Shown piece after piece: positions 25,928-35,112 of a stretch of 51,779 nucleotides of DNA (positions are counted from its first letter, which is position 1; each line of letters begins with the position of its first letter). The stretch lies in assembly GCA_002708935.1 (NCBI GenBank), contig PAPO01000024.1, forward strand, positions 284,322 to 336,100, read 5' to 3'. The position numbers and the translations under genes are program-made. The notes under the pieces are model-generated. The model saw only the letters and a list, made by a program, of their open reading frames with translations, made no database searches and had not been told where the DNA came from. The stretch is from Acidimicrobiaceae bacterium (GTDB lineage: Bacteria; Actinomycetota; Acidimicrobiia; Acidimicrobiales; Poriferisodalaceae).

Positions 25928-27070
25928 TCAAGCGGGCGATGGCAGTAAATCTTGGTCGATCTCATAAAGGTCCATGACATTGCCCCAGACCATCGCTTCA
26001 CGTTCGTCACCCGGAACTCCAGCCAAAATATCGTCCAAGATCGGGCGAGAATTTGGCCAAATTGAGTCGTGGTGGGGATAGTCGTTGCCCCAAAGCAAGT
26101 TACTTACCCCAATTTCGTGCCGAGTAGCAATACCTTCGGTGTCGTCTTCAAAGGTCACCCAGAAGTTTCGATCGAAATACTCTGAGGGCTTCATCGTCAA
26201 TCCATCAGCAAGTTCCCACGGCGTTCTGTAAGCAGCGTGATCTAATCGTTGCAAGGTGTGAGCAACCCACCCAGTTTCGTACTCACTAATCACGAATTTC
26301 AACTGTGGAAACCGCTCGACCACTCCCCCACAGATGATGTCGATCATCGTATTAACAGCTGTTGTATGCGCAAGGGTGTAACCCTTTAAGTTGCCACCAG
26401 GTGTGCCCCAGTGGGCTGGTAGTCCTCCATCAAGCGTTTGTCCTGTGAAGATATGCATCGTCAGAGGCACCCCATGCTCCTGTGCCCTCGCCCAGAACGG
26501 GTCGAAAGCCGGATCGTTGTAGGGCAATGCCGGATCGACGTGCGCAGGAATAGCGAACCCCTTAACACCGCGGCTTGCTGAGCGGTCCATCTCTGCGATT
26601 GCTCGGTCCACGTCCGGCAGGGGAAGACACCCGACACCGATCAGGCGGTTACGGTCCACTGAACAATAATCAAGGACCCAGTCATTGTGTTGTTGGAACG
26701 CAGCGTCGCGCACCTCTGCGTCAGGAATAGCAAACGTAAACATACTGAGGCTGGGATACATGACCTCGCCAACTATTCCGTCGGTAATTTGCTCATCCAA
26801 ACGGGCCACGGGATCCATTACACCTGGGTTGAAACCGTCATAACCCATCGCAATTCGTTCGTGCGTAGCAGGGTCGTCTAGTCGCGCTCCGGCTATACCG
26901 AGACGCCCCACAGGCAAGGTCTGCATGCCGCCGGGCAAAACAAGCCAAGTTCCAGGTTTGCCGTTGTAATCCTTTTCGATGAAAGGTGCGCGATCACCGA
27001 AACGATCGGTCAACCCATCATAAATTTCGGCTGCTTCGACGACGTGCGAGTCACATGAGTAATACCGCAT
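25928..27070 (-). CDS. Amidohydrolase family protein (amidohydrolase 2 type)
   Basis: TIM-barrel metal-dependent hydrolase of 380 residues. The N-terminus has CDSHVVE, a metal-binding start with His and Glu instead of the HxH pair. Further expected ligands or catalytic residues lie in PLTMHIF, VISEYETGWVAH and LLWGNDYPHHDS. This matches the ACMSD-like amidohydrolase 2 group, which includes decarboxylases and hydrolases of aromatic-ring products. The ATG at 27070 has GAGGGG six bases upstream on the minus strand. It is 126 bases downstream of the ATG of nothing else on its strand except lumazine synthase, whose gene lies further left-to-right upstream at 27.2-27.7 kb. Confidence 0.88.
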   Translation of the reverse strand: MRYYSCDSHVVEAAEIYDGLTDRFGDRAPFIEKDYNGKPGTWLVLPGGMQTLPVGRLGIAGARLDDPATHERIAMGYDGFNPGVMDPVARLDEQITDGIVGEVMYPSLSMFTFAIPDAEVRDAAFQQHNDWVLDYCSVDRNRLIGVGCLPLPDVDRAIAEMDRSASRGVKGFAIPAHVDPALPYNDPAFDPFWARAQEHGVPLTMHIFTGQTLDGGLPAHWGTPGGNLKGYTLAHTTAVNTMIDIICGGVVERFPQLKFVISEYETGWVAHTLQRLDHAAYRTPWELADGLTMKPSEYFDRNFWVTFEDDTEGIATRHEIGVSNLLWGNDYPHHDSIWPNSRPILDDILAGVPGDEREAMVWGNVMDLYEIDQDLLPSPA

Positions 27071-27196
27071 AAGTTCCCCTCTTCAGCGGCCGCTTCTTTG
27101 AACTTCCTGAAGAAACCGTAGCAGCACCGGAAAGATGACTCTCTTTAATCACCATTTCCCTCAACAAAACTCCCAGGCACGCCATATTTGCGAGAA

Positions 27197-27676
27197 TCAT
27201 TCGTACTGTTGGACCAGGCGAGCCATTTCTACTGCAACCGCAGATGCCTCCGCACCGACATTGTGTTGCCCTGCTCCTTGAGACCGTTCTAAAGCCTGAT
27301 CAACAGATTCGACAGTTAGGACCCCAAAGGCTATTGGAATACCGGTTTCGAGCTGGACCGCCTGGATACCCGAAGCCGCACCCTCTGAAACAATTTCGTA
27401 GTGGGTTGTCTCGCCTCTAATCACGGCACCTGTAGCGACGATCGCATCAACATTCCCCGATTTGGCGACTGTCCGGCAAGCCAAAGGCAACTCGAAACAC
27501 CCGGGAACTGAAATCGGACCCACAACTGTCGCATTGAGATCCTGCAGAGCAGCTACTGCCCCATCAACCAGTCGATCGACGATGGACGTGTTCCATTCAG
27601 CCCTAATAATCGCTATGCGAAGACCCTGACCGTCTAGTCCTGCAGGCAGTGTTGGTCGATTTTCGCCGGAAGCCAT
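27197..27676 (-). CDS. ribH: 6,7-dimethyl-8-ribityllumazine synthase
   Basis: Lumazine synthase of about 159 residues, which makes the riboflavin precursor from 5-amino-6-ribitylaminouracil and dihydroxybutanone phosphate. Family motifs are visible. IIRAEWNTSIVDRL holds the aromatic substrate-stacking Trp, VPGCFELP follows, ATGAVIRGETTHYE carries the catalytic His, and GVLTVESVDQALERS is near the C-terminus. The start is taken as ATG 27676; a frame from 27703 would add nine residues. No other rib genes are nearby, and I see no FMN riboswitch in the short upstream gap. Flavin supply fits a region rich in flavoenzymes, but this gene is housekeeping. Confidence 0.95.
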   Translation of the reverse strand: MASGENRPTLPAGLDGQGLRIAIIRAEWNTSIVDRLVDGAVAALQDLNATVVGPISVPGCFELPLACRTVAKSGNVDAIVATGAVIRGETTHYEIVSEGAASGIQAVQLETGIPIAFGVLTVESVDQALERSQGAGQHNVGAEASAVAVEMARLVQQYE

Positions 27677-27733
27677 GCACCAAACGCTACAGAACGCCGA
27701 CATAGGTTGCTATCAGCGATCTAACGTCACGGT

Positions 27734-28876
27734 GTGATTTTAACTAATGACCAGGAAGCTATCCGACACCTCGTCCGGGATTTCGCGAACGCGAGAATTG
27801 CTCCACACGTCCGCGAATGGGAACTGCACGGTGGACCCCCCAGGTCCCTATACGAAGAGATGGGATCAATCGGACTGATGGGAATGACAGTGGATCCTAG
27901 TTACGGTGGGTCCGGACTTGGTTTCATTTCATATGCCTTAGCCATGGAAGAAATATCGGCCGTAGACGGCGGCATCAGCAACATGATGTCCGGGAACAAT
28001 TCTCCCGTGGCTGCCGCGATAGCTGCACACGGCTCAGCAGAGCAGAAGGAGCGGATTCTGCCCCAGCTCTGCTCTGGTCAGTGGCTCGGATCTTTTCATT
28101 TGACCGAACCTCATACCGGTTCCGACGCATCAGCCATCACAACAAGAGCTACCCGAGATGGAAACCAATTCATCCTCAACGGACACAAAGCGTTCATCAC
28201 CGGAGGCGGGACCTCCGACATCGCAATGATCGTCGCCGTCACCAACCCCGAAGCCGGCAAATCAGGAATCAGTACCTTTGTCACATCGACCGCCAATCCC
28301 GGCTACCAAGTCATAGGCAAAGAACAGAAGCTGGGACATCGAACGAACGACCTCTGCCAAGTTCAGTTTGACGCTATGCAAGTACCTGAGTCAGACCTTC
28401 TCGGACCCGAAGGCCGTGGTTTAGCCATCGCGCTGAGCAACTTATCGATTGGCCGCATTGCTGTTGCAGCCCAGGCAGTAGGAGGGGCGCGTCAGGCACT
28501 CCGCCTCGCAAAGGAATACGCAGAAGTTCGCGAAACCTTTGGCAAACCAATCATCGAACACCAAACCATCTCCTTCCTCCTTGCCGAAATGGCGACAAAG
28601 ATCGAAGTTGCCCGGCAGATGTACCTACACGCAGCCGCTCTGCATGATGCGGAACAAGATTCTGCTGCTGCGGCGTCGATGGCAAAACTTTTCGCTTCCG
28701 AAATGGCGGAGTGGGTTGCCTCCAAAGCGATACAGATCCATGGAGGAGCAGGATTCCTCGAAGACCATCTTGTAGAAAAGATCTACAGAGACGTTCGGGT
28801 GTACCAACTGTATGAAGGTACCTCGGAAATTCAGAAACTCGTCATTTCACGGCATCTCGACTCCCTCGAAATGTGA
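27734..28876 (+). CDS. Acyl-CoA dehydrogenase
   Basis: FAD-dependent acyl-CoA dehydrogenase of 380 residues. The mid-domain has FHLTEPHTGSDASAITTRA and FITGGGTSDIAMIV. The C-terminal helical domain has FGKPIIEHQTISFLLAEMAT and IQIHGGAGFLEDH. The catalytic Glu lies in LYEGTSEIQKLVI at the usual C-terminal position. It should introduce the alpha-beta double bond of a short or branched acyl-CoA, passing electrons to ETF. Start GTG at 27734. The fused oxoprolinase gene follows after 28 bases, then two CoA-transferases, all on the same strand, so these four probably form one operon. Confidence 0.95.
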   Translation: MILTNDQEAIRHLVRDFANARIAPHVREWELHGGPPRSLYEEMGSIGLMGMTVDPSYGGSGLGFISYALAMEEISAVDGGISNMMSGNNSPVAAAIAAHGSAEQKERILPQLCSGQWLGSFHLTEPHTGSDASAITTRATRDGNQFILNGHKAFITGGGTSDIAMIVAVTNPEAGKSGISTFVTSTANPGYQVIGKEQKLGHRTNDLCQVQFDAMQVPESDLLGPEGRGLAIALSNLSIGRIAVAAQAVGGARQALRLAKEYAEVRETFGKPIIEHQTISFLLAEMATKIEVARQMYLHAAALHDAEQDSAAAASMAKLFASEMAEWVASKAIQIHGGAGFLEDHLVEKIYRDVRVYQLYEGTSEIQKLVISRHLDSLEM

Positions 28877-28904
28877 ACCCCGTACTCTGCCCTAGGCTCA
28901 CTTC

Positions 28905-31900
28905 ATGACTTCTATTCGGCTTGCAGCAGATATCGGTGGAACATTCACCGATATAGCCCTTGAAGCACCTGGAGGCCTCTACACAACGAAGGTTCTCACT
29001 ACTTCACTTGAACCAGCAACTGCCGTCCTCGATGGAGTAGCAAGAGTCTTGGCGGATGCAGCGCTAACTCCCGAAGATGTTGACGTCTTCGTCCACGGAA
29101 CAACCCTCGCCACGAACGCCCTTATCGAACGTAAAGGTGCGCGCACTGCTCTACTCACCACAGCTGGCATGCGCGATTCAATTGAAATGGCACATGAAAA
29201 CAGGTTCGAACAATATGACCTCGCAATGGTTCGCCCTGACCCCCTCGTACCACGAGACTTACGGATCGGCATCCCGGGACGACTCGCTTCAAACGGCGCC
29301 GTCCTGCAAGACCTTGACACCGACGCCGTTCTCCACTCCGTGCATCAGTTGCAAAAGCTGGACGTTGAGAGCATCGCTATCGGCTTCCTTCACAGTTACC
29401 TCAACCCAAGCCAAGAAATTCAAGCCGCAGAAATAGTGCAGTCACATTGGCCAGAAGTGACCCTGTCCCTCTCAAGCGAGGTATGCCCCGAAATTCGCGA
29501 ATATGAACGATTCTCAACTACTTGCGCTAACGCGTACATCCAACCACTGCTGACCAAATACCTGACAGACCTTGAAGCTCGACGACGGCTCTTGGGTATG
29601 GACTGCCCAATGCTATTAATGCAGTCCGGCGGAGGGCTGGGCACACTCGAAGATGCACTCCAGTTCCCGGTCCGATTAGTCGAAAGTGGACCAGCAGGAG
29701 GGGCTCTGCTCTCTGCTGAGCTGACAAAAAGCTTCCAAATTGACAAAGCGTTGAGCTTCGACATGGGTGGAACGACAGCCAAACTGTGCATTATCAACAA
29801 CGGACAGCCCAGAACTTCTCGGGAGTTTGAGGTTGGACGCGAATACCGCTTCTTAGCCGGCAGTGGATTACCGCTTCGCTTGCCTGTCATCGAAATGGTG
29901 GAGATCGGCGCCGGTGGTTCCTCGGTCGCAAAACTAGACGAGTTGGGCCGCATCGCCGTTGGGCCGCACAGTGCGGGCAGCGAACCCGGACCAGCCTGCT
30001 ATGGACGTGGTGGAACCCAAGCAACCGTCACCGATGCCGACGTGGCCCTTGGTCGAATTCTGTCTGAAGGTTTTTCGACCGGAGATTTAAACTTTTCAAA
30101 AGCAGCAGCAGTCACAGCGATCAACGACACCATTGTAAAGACAGGTGGGTTCGACCCGGAGACCGCGGCTTTCGGTATCTGTGAAACGGTTGATGAGAAC
30201 ATGGCCAGCGCTGGCCGCGTCCACGCCATCGAACAGGGCTGCGACATTACTGACGGTACACTCATCGCATTCGGAGGGGCAGCGCCGTTACATGCGGTCA
30301 GAGTCGCTGAAAAGCTCGGCATGAGCGAAGTTCTGATTCCTAGTGGCGCCGGCGTCGGTTCCGCTATCGGGTTTTTGCATGCCCCAGCCTCACATGAGAA
30401 TGTTCGTACCCGTTACATCCGACTCGATGACCTCGTCGTGGATGATCTCTCCAGGATGCTGCAGGAAATGTTCGACGAAGCCGAACAGATCGTACGTCGT
30501 GCCTCAAATGATGAGGCCTTGATCAAAAGCGCCAAAGCGTTCATGCGATACGAAGGCCAAGGTCACGAAATCACTGTCGACCTCGGGCTCGACGAAATCT
30601 TTACCTCCCCGCCGCCCGATGCAGCACATCTGCGAAAGGTTCTAGAAGAAGCGTTTGTAGACGAATACAGACGTCTCTATGGACGGGAAATCACGGGCCT
30701 CGGAGTTGAAACACTCAGTTGGGTCGCCACCGTCAGCTCCATACCCGCGACGCCAAAGTTGGAACGATGGAAACTCCCTACAAAGACACTGACAGATTTA
30801 CCGACTACCACGACCACCGACCCTGAAACCGGGACGATGCTCGACACAGCAGTGGTTGCCCGCCAAGACCTCGTGGGCTACCGCATCGATGGACCCGCAC
30901 TGATCACCGAGGAACAAACAACTACATTCCTCCCCCGGGCTTACAGTGCGTCATTAACTGAAAGTGGGCACCTCAGAATCAGGCATCGTGAAATAACAGC
31001 CGTACGCGACGAGGACAAGACCTCCGACAGTCTGAGAACACTCCAAAGAAACATCATGTGGAATCGGCTTATTGCCGTGGTCCAAGAACAGGCCACCACG
31101 TTGGTCAGGTCTGCGTTCTCAACATCAACACGCGAAGCCGGTGACCTATCTGCTGGCGTTTTCGATCCACAAGGAAGGATGCTGGCCCAATCGATAACAG
31201 GTACACCGGGCCACGTGAATTCGATGGCTGCTTCGGTAGGCCATTTCCTTGATGAATTTCCGGTTCACACGATGCGTCCAGGCGACATTTATCTGACGAA
31301 TGACCCCTGGAAGGGCACAGGCCACCTTTTCGACGTCGTAGTTGTCACGCCCGTTTTTTACAAGGATCAACCGGTTGCACTGTTTGCGTGCACCAGCCAT
31401 GTCGTCGATATCGGCGGCGTCGGTTTCAGCTCAACTTCGCGCGAAATTTTTCACGAAGGACTGCAACTCCCGATCATGCGTTTCGCTACAGAGGAAGTGT
31501 TCGACCCAAATGTGGTCCGAATAATCGAATCCAACGTTCGAGACAGCGTCCAAGTCATGGGAGACATCTACTCATTGGCAGCCTGTAACAGGGTCGGTGC
31601 CTTACGTCTGATCGAAATGATGGCCGAATACCAGCTGGAAGACCTCAGCGAACTCGGGGAATACATAATCGAAACCTCCAGGCAGGCGATGCTGACAGAA
31701 ATCGGTCGTCTTCCTGCCGGAACATGGCATTCAACGATGCGCGTAGACGGCGTCGACGAACCACTCGACATCGTCACTGAACTGAACATCGATGCCCAAG
31801 GAGTTTCTGTCAAGTTTGACGGAACAAGTCCCGTTCAACCCCACGGGATTAACGTCCCGATGTCCTACACCGATGCTTACACATCTTTCGGGGTTCGCTG

Positions 31901-32633
31901 CATCATCGGCCCAAACATCCCCAATAACGCAGGCTCGCTTCAAGTCGTTCAGGTATCCGCCCCAGTTGGCTGCATTCTGAACGCTCCTCGCCCGGCAGCT
32001 GTCAATATCCGCCACGTCATGGGCCAAATGCTTCCCGATGCCGTATACGGATGTTTAAGTCAGGTGATACCAGATCAAGTGCCCGCAGAAGGGACCAGTT
32101 CCCTTTGGAACCTGTTGGCCAGCGGAAATTGGGACGGATCGACTGGGCGGCAGTTCATGATGATGAGCTTCAACTCTGGGGGCGCGGGCGCCCGACCGGG
32201 CCAAGATGGACTGTCGGCAACAGCTTTTCCAAGTGGTGTGAAGAACATGCCCGTCGAGATCAACGAAGTGGTTTCACCCCTCGTCTTTTGGCGAAAGGAA
32301 TTTCGCCCAGACTCCGGAGGTGACGGTGAGTTCCGCGGCGGGTTGGGGCAAGTCGTCGAACTCGGCCATCGCAGTGATGGCGAATTTGTTTTCAGCGCAA
32401 CCTTTGAACGAGTAACACACCCGGCGAGGGGACGACACGGTGGCGGTAACGGTCTCACGGGCAATTTGAAGCTTGACGATGGGACACCTGTGCCCGCCAA
32501 AGGCAACACGGTGGTGCCATCGGGTCGTCACCTAATCATCGAGTTTCCCGGTGGTGGAGGACTTGGCGACCCCCTAGATCGAGAAGAGGGAGCCCGCCTA
32601 CGAGATCAGAGGTTAGGGTACGTATCGACGTAG
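28905..32633 (+). CDS. Fused HyuA-HyuB hydantoinase/5-oxoprolinase family protein
   Basis: Protein of 1242 residues joining both subunits of the ATP-dependent hydantoinase/oxoprolinase family in one chain, as in eukaryotic 5-oxoprolinase. The A half has LAADIGGTFTDIALE (6-20), HGTTLATNALIERKGA and SFDMGGTTAKLCI (about 285). The B half starts near residue 709 with LQRNIMWNRLIAVVQEQ and contains STREAGDLSAGVFD, TNDPWKGTGHLFDVVV and a Gly-rich C-terminus. Relatives open 5-oxoproline, hydantoins or caprolactam, or carboxylate ketones. Neighbouring acyl-CoA dehydrogenase and CoA-transferases suggest a catabolic substrate whose acid product is CoA-activated, rather than the glutathione cycle. Confidence 0.93.
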   Translation: MTSIRLAADIGGTFTDIALEAPGGLYTTKVLTTSLEPATAVLDGVARVLADAALTPEDVDVFVHGTTLATNALIERKGARTALLTTAGMRDSIEMAHENRFEQYDLAMVRPDPLVPRDLRIGIPGRLASNGAVLQDLDTDAVLHSVHQLQKLDVESIAIGFLHSYLNPSQEIQAAEIVQSHWPEVTLSLSSEVCPEIREYERFSTTCANAYIQPLLTKYLTDLEARRRLLGMDCPMLLMQSGGGLGTLEDALQFPVRLVESGPAGGALLSAELTKSFQIDKALSFDMGGTTAKLCIINNGQPRTSREFEVGREYRFLAGSGLPLRLPVIEMVEIGAGGSSVAKLDELGRIAVGPHSAGSEPGPACYGRGGTQATVTDADVALGRILSEGFSTGDLNFSKAAAVTAINDTIVKTGGFDPETAAFGICETVDENMASAGRVHAIEQGCDITDGTLIAFGGAAPLHAVRVAEKLGMSEVLIPSGAGVGSAIGFLHAPASHENVRTRYIRLDDLVVDDLSRMLQEMFDEAEQIVRRASNDEALIKSAKAFMRYEGQGHEITVDLGLDEIFTSPPPDAAHLRKVLEEAFVDEYRRLYGREITGLGVETLSWVATVSSIPATPKLERWKLPTKTLTDLPTTTTTDPETGTMLDTAVVARQDLVGYRIDGPALITEEQTTTFLPRAYSASLTESGHLRIRHREITAVRDEDKTSDSLRTLQRNIMWNRLIAVVQEQATTLVRSAFSTSTREAGDLSAGVFDPQGRMLAQSITGTPGHVNSMAASVGHFLDEFPVHTMRPGDIYLTNDPWKGTGHLFDVVVVTPVFYKDQPVALFACTSHVVDIGGVGFSSTSREIFHEGLQLPIMRFATEEVFDPNVVRIIESNVRDSVQVMGDIYSLAACNRVGALRLIEMMAEYQLEDLSELGEYIIETSRQAMLTEIGRLPAGTWHSTMRVDGVDEPLDIVTELNIDAQGVSVKFDGTSPVQPHGINVPMSYTDAYTSFGVRCIIGPNIPNNAGSLQVVQVSAPVGCILNAPRPAAVNIRHVMGQMLPDAVYGCLSQVIPDQVPAEGTSSLWNLLASGNWDGSTGRQFMMMSFNSGGAGARPGQDGLSATAFPSGVKNMPVEINEVVSPLVFWRKEFRPDSGGDGEFRGGLGQVVELGHRSDGEFVFSATFERVTHPARGRHGGGNGLTGNLKLDDGTPVPAKGNTVVPSGRHLIIEFPGGGGLGDPLDREEGARLRDQRLGYVST

Positions 32634-32649
32634 CCTCGGGGGGAGCTAA

Positions 32650-33981
32650 GTGACAGACACCGACGACCTTCCGCTCAAGGGCGTACGCGTTTTTGAATTA
32701 GGGATAGCGATAGCTTCACCCTTTTGTGGCAAATTGATGGCCCACTTCGGGGCCGATGTTCTCAAGATCGAATCTCGAATGAGCCCAGATGTCGTCCGAA
32801 TACTTGGTTCAGCTTGGCTCAAAGATCGAGAGGACCTGGCTCCAATATCATCTGACACGAGCCCTTACGTATCAGAAATGAACGCTTCCAAGCGAAGTGT
32901 CGGCCTAGAACTAAAGACCGAAGAAGGTAAGGCGGCTGCTCTGCAACTACTTGCAGAGTGTGACGTTTTCCTTGCTAATTTCGGCGCGCGAGCATTAGCC
33001 GAATTGGGTTTCGATTATGACTCCGTTGCAGCGGTGAATCCCAACATCGTCTATGTGCAGCTACCTGGCTTTGGCAGCGATGAGACCATGCCTTATTACC
33101 CGTTTGTAGCTTGGGGCCCTAATCAGGCCCCCCTAGTTGGGATGGATGATTTCACAGGTCACGCTGATGACCCACCAGCTGGCATAGCAACCATTGCTCC
33201 ACCCGATTACATGTCGGCTTTACACGCAGCCATCGCGACAATCACGGGACTAGAACAAAGGGAGACCACGGGCGAAGGCGTACACGTCGATATCAGCCAG
33301 TTCGAGACAACTTTGGCGTTACTTGGACCTTTCGTTATGGACTATGACTTGACCGGCACTGTGTATAGCCGCATCGGTAACCGCTCAATATGGGGTGCTC
33401 CTCAAGGTGTCTATCCATGCACAGGTAACGAACGTTGGATAGCGATTAGTGCCACCGAGGCAGAAGATTGGACGACGCTGCGCTCCCTCGTCGGACAAGC
33501 CGTCGACCCTGAATTTGATGATGCCTCTATCCGGAACGCAGACCAGGACCGTCTGGACGAACAGATCGCTGCGTGGACCTCCAGTTTTGAGGTTGAAGAT
33601 CTGGCCCACCGACTTCAAGCTGCAGGCATTGCAGCTCATGTGGTTTCCACGAACGAAGACCTCTTGCATGACACCCACGTGACTAGCCGAGAGTGGTATC
33701 AGGTCGCCCCTTCGAACCGCTTAGGCCGTGATGTGTTTAGTGGCTGTGCTGTGAAGCTCAGCGCGACGCCTGGGCGTTGGACCGAAGCAGGCCCCTCCAT
33801 GGGTCAGCACACCCGAGAGATTCTCTCCGATGTTGTTGGGCTGTCTGATGAAGCCATCGACCATTTGATTTCAGCCGGGGGTGCTTTCGAGCAAATCGAA
33901 CCGGGTATGGTCGCAACACGACCGTGGAATGACTGGATTCACCTTTTAGTACCTGGCACTGAAGATGCCCGAGATCTCTGA
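32650..33981 (+). CDS. CaiB/BaiF family (class III) CoA-transferase, first of a pair
   Basis: Protein of 443 residues with the family start GVRVFELGIAIASPFCGKLMAHFGADVLKIE, then SKRSVGLELKTEEG and VFLANFGARALAELG. In the active-site segment TGEGVHVDISQFE, Asp214 and Glu219 fill the two positions where acidic catalytic residues occur in the family. The start is a GTG with GGGGGAG a few bases upstream. The stop overlaps the ATG of the second CoA-transferase by one base, so stoichiometric synthesis and a heteromer are likely. It is probably the catalytically complete partner. The CoA donor and acid acceptor are unknown. Confidence 0.92.
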   Translation: MTDTDDLPLKGVRVFELGIAIASPFCGKLMAHFGADVLKIESRMSPDVVRILGSAWLKDREDLAPISSDTSPYVSEMNASKRSVGLELKTEEGKAAALQLLAECDVFLANFGARALAELGFDYDSVAAVNPNIVYVQLPGFGSDETMPYYPFVAWGPNQAPLVGMDDFTGHADDPPAGIATIAPPDYMSALHAAIATITGLEQRETTGEGVHVDISQFETTLALLGPFVMDYDLTGTVYSRIGNRSIWGAPQGVYPCTGNERWIAISATEAEDWTTLRSLVGQAVDPEFDDASIRNADQDRLDEQIAAWTSSFEVEDLAHRLQAAGIAAHVVSTNEDLLHDTHVTSREWYQVAPSNRLGRDVFSGCAVKLSATPGRWTEAGPSMGQHTREILSDVVGLSDEAIDHLISAGGAFEQIEPGMVATRPWNDWIHLLVPGTEDARDL

Positions 33982-35108
33982 TGGCGGGCCCTTACAGCGG
34001 AATTAGAGTCGTTGACACCACGGGCCTTTCAGGCGCCTACGCAACAAGACTTTTAGCAGGATTAGGTGCCGAAGTAATCCGTCTTGAATCGCCTGACGGG
34101 TCGCCGCTCAGGCGCCTCAGTCCCTTCGCCGAAAACATCGAAGCTCCCGAAAACAGCCTGTGGTGGAGTTATCTAGCGATGGGGACCCGCAGTGTGGTCA
34201 TCGACCCTCAAGACACCGAGTCGTTGATGCAACTTCTGGCTACAGCAGACGTTGTGTTTGAAGATCAACTGCCAGAAAAGTCGGTACTACCCGCTGGAGA
34301 AATTAGTCCGACAACAATTCGGACCAAGATTTTGCCGTTTGGGTCGTCCGGCCCCAAGAGGAACTGGCACACCTCCAACCTGGTCGCTTGGGCCGCATCT
34401 GGCATTCTGTACACGACCGGCTTCACAAACCGCGCTCCAGTGGCTCCAGCAGCGCCCTTGCAGCTCGCCTACCACGCTTCCGCTGCGTCGGCTCTAGTTG
34501 GCACCCTCCTAGCGTTGCGGTCGCGACGGATGACAGGACGTGGTCAAGAGGTAGAAATATCAATGCAGGAAGTGACGCTTTCCATCGCCCCAGAAACGGG
34601 GGTTCCCATGTTCATGGACGACCGCGTGCACCGTGAGCGGACCGGCAACCGTCGAGACCTTGGACGCCCATTTGGCTTATACCCCTGCAAGGACGGTTTC
34701 GTCTCGATCATCGTGCTCATGCCCAGGCACTGGACTGCAATGGCCCAATGGGTTTCAGAGGCCACAGGCAACGAAAGCATTACCGAAGAAGTTTTTGTCG
34801 ACAATGCTGTTCGAGTCGAGGCAAAAGACCTCATTGACGATTGGGTAGAAGAGCTCACAACACAGGGCACGCGACTTGAACTGTTTGAAGAGGGCCAACG
34901 TCGAGGAATACCGATAACGCCAGTCAACACCATCGACGCCCTGGTAGGTAACCCCCATTTAGAAGCTGCCGACTTCTGGACAAAAACCCACTTACAAGAT
35001 GACACCGAAGTGACAATCCCCGGAGCTCCGTTCAGAAGCAGTTCTCCTTGGTGGTCAATGGCACCGGCTCCCCGATTAGGCGAACACACCCACATGTATC
35101 TGAGCTAG
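33981..35108 (+). CDS. CaiB/BaiF family (class III) CoA-transferase, second of a pair, no Asp at candidate catalytic positions
   Basis: Protein of 375 residues, shorter than its partner. It has GIRVVDTTGLSGAYATRLLAGLGAEVIRLE at the N-terminus and TGRGQEVEISMQE at the active-site segment. Glu192 and Glu197 occupy both positions where other members carry Asp, so the usual aspartyl nucleophile is absent unless Glu can serve. A structural partner of the preceding protein is the simplest reading, as known for heteromeric class III transferases such as benzylsuccinate CoA-transferase. It follows the first gene with a one-base overlap and ends four bases before the convergent VOC gene. Confidence 0.9.
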   Translation: MAGPYSGIRVVDTTGLSGAYATRLLAGLGAEVIRLESPDGSPLRRLSPFAENIEAPENSLWWSYLAMGTRSVVIDPQDTESLMQLLATADVVFEDQLPEKSVLPAGEISPTTIRTKILPFGSSGPKRNWHTSNLVAWAASGILYTTGFTNRAPVAPAAPLQLAYHASAASALVGTLLALRSRRMTGRGQEVEISMQEVTLSIAPETGVPMFMDDRVHRERTGNRRDLGRPFGLYPCKDGFVSIIVLMPRHWTAMAQWVSEATGNESITEEVFVDNAVRVEAKDLIDDWVEELTTQGTRLELFEEGQRRGIPITPVNTIDALVGNPHLEAADFWTKTHLQDDTEVTIPGAPFRSSSPWWSMAPAPRLGEHTHMYLS

Positions 35109-35112
35109 GGCT

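Noticed and set aside
27677-27733. Possible FMN riboswitch upstream of ribH
   Set aside because: The gap to the divergent acyl-CoA dehydrogenase gene is under 60 bases, too short for the aptamer, and no conserved RFN segments are visible.
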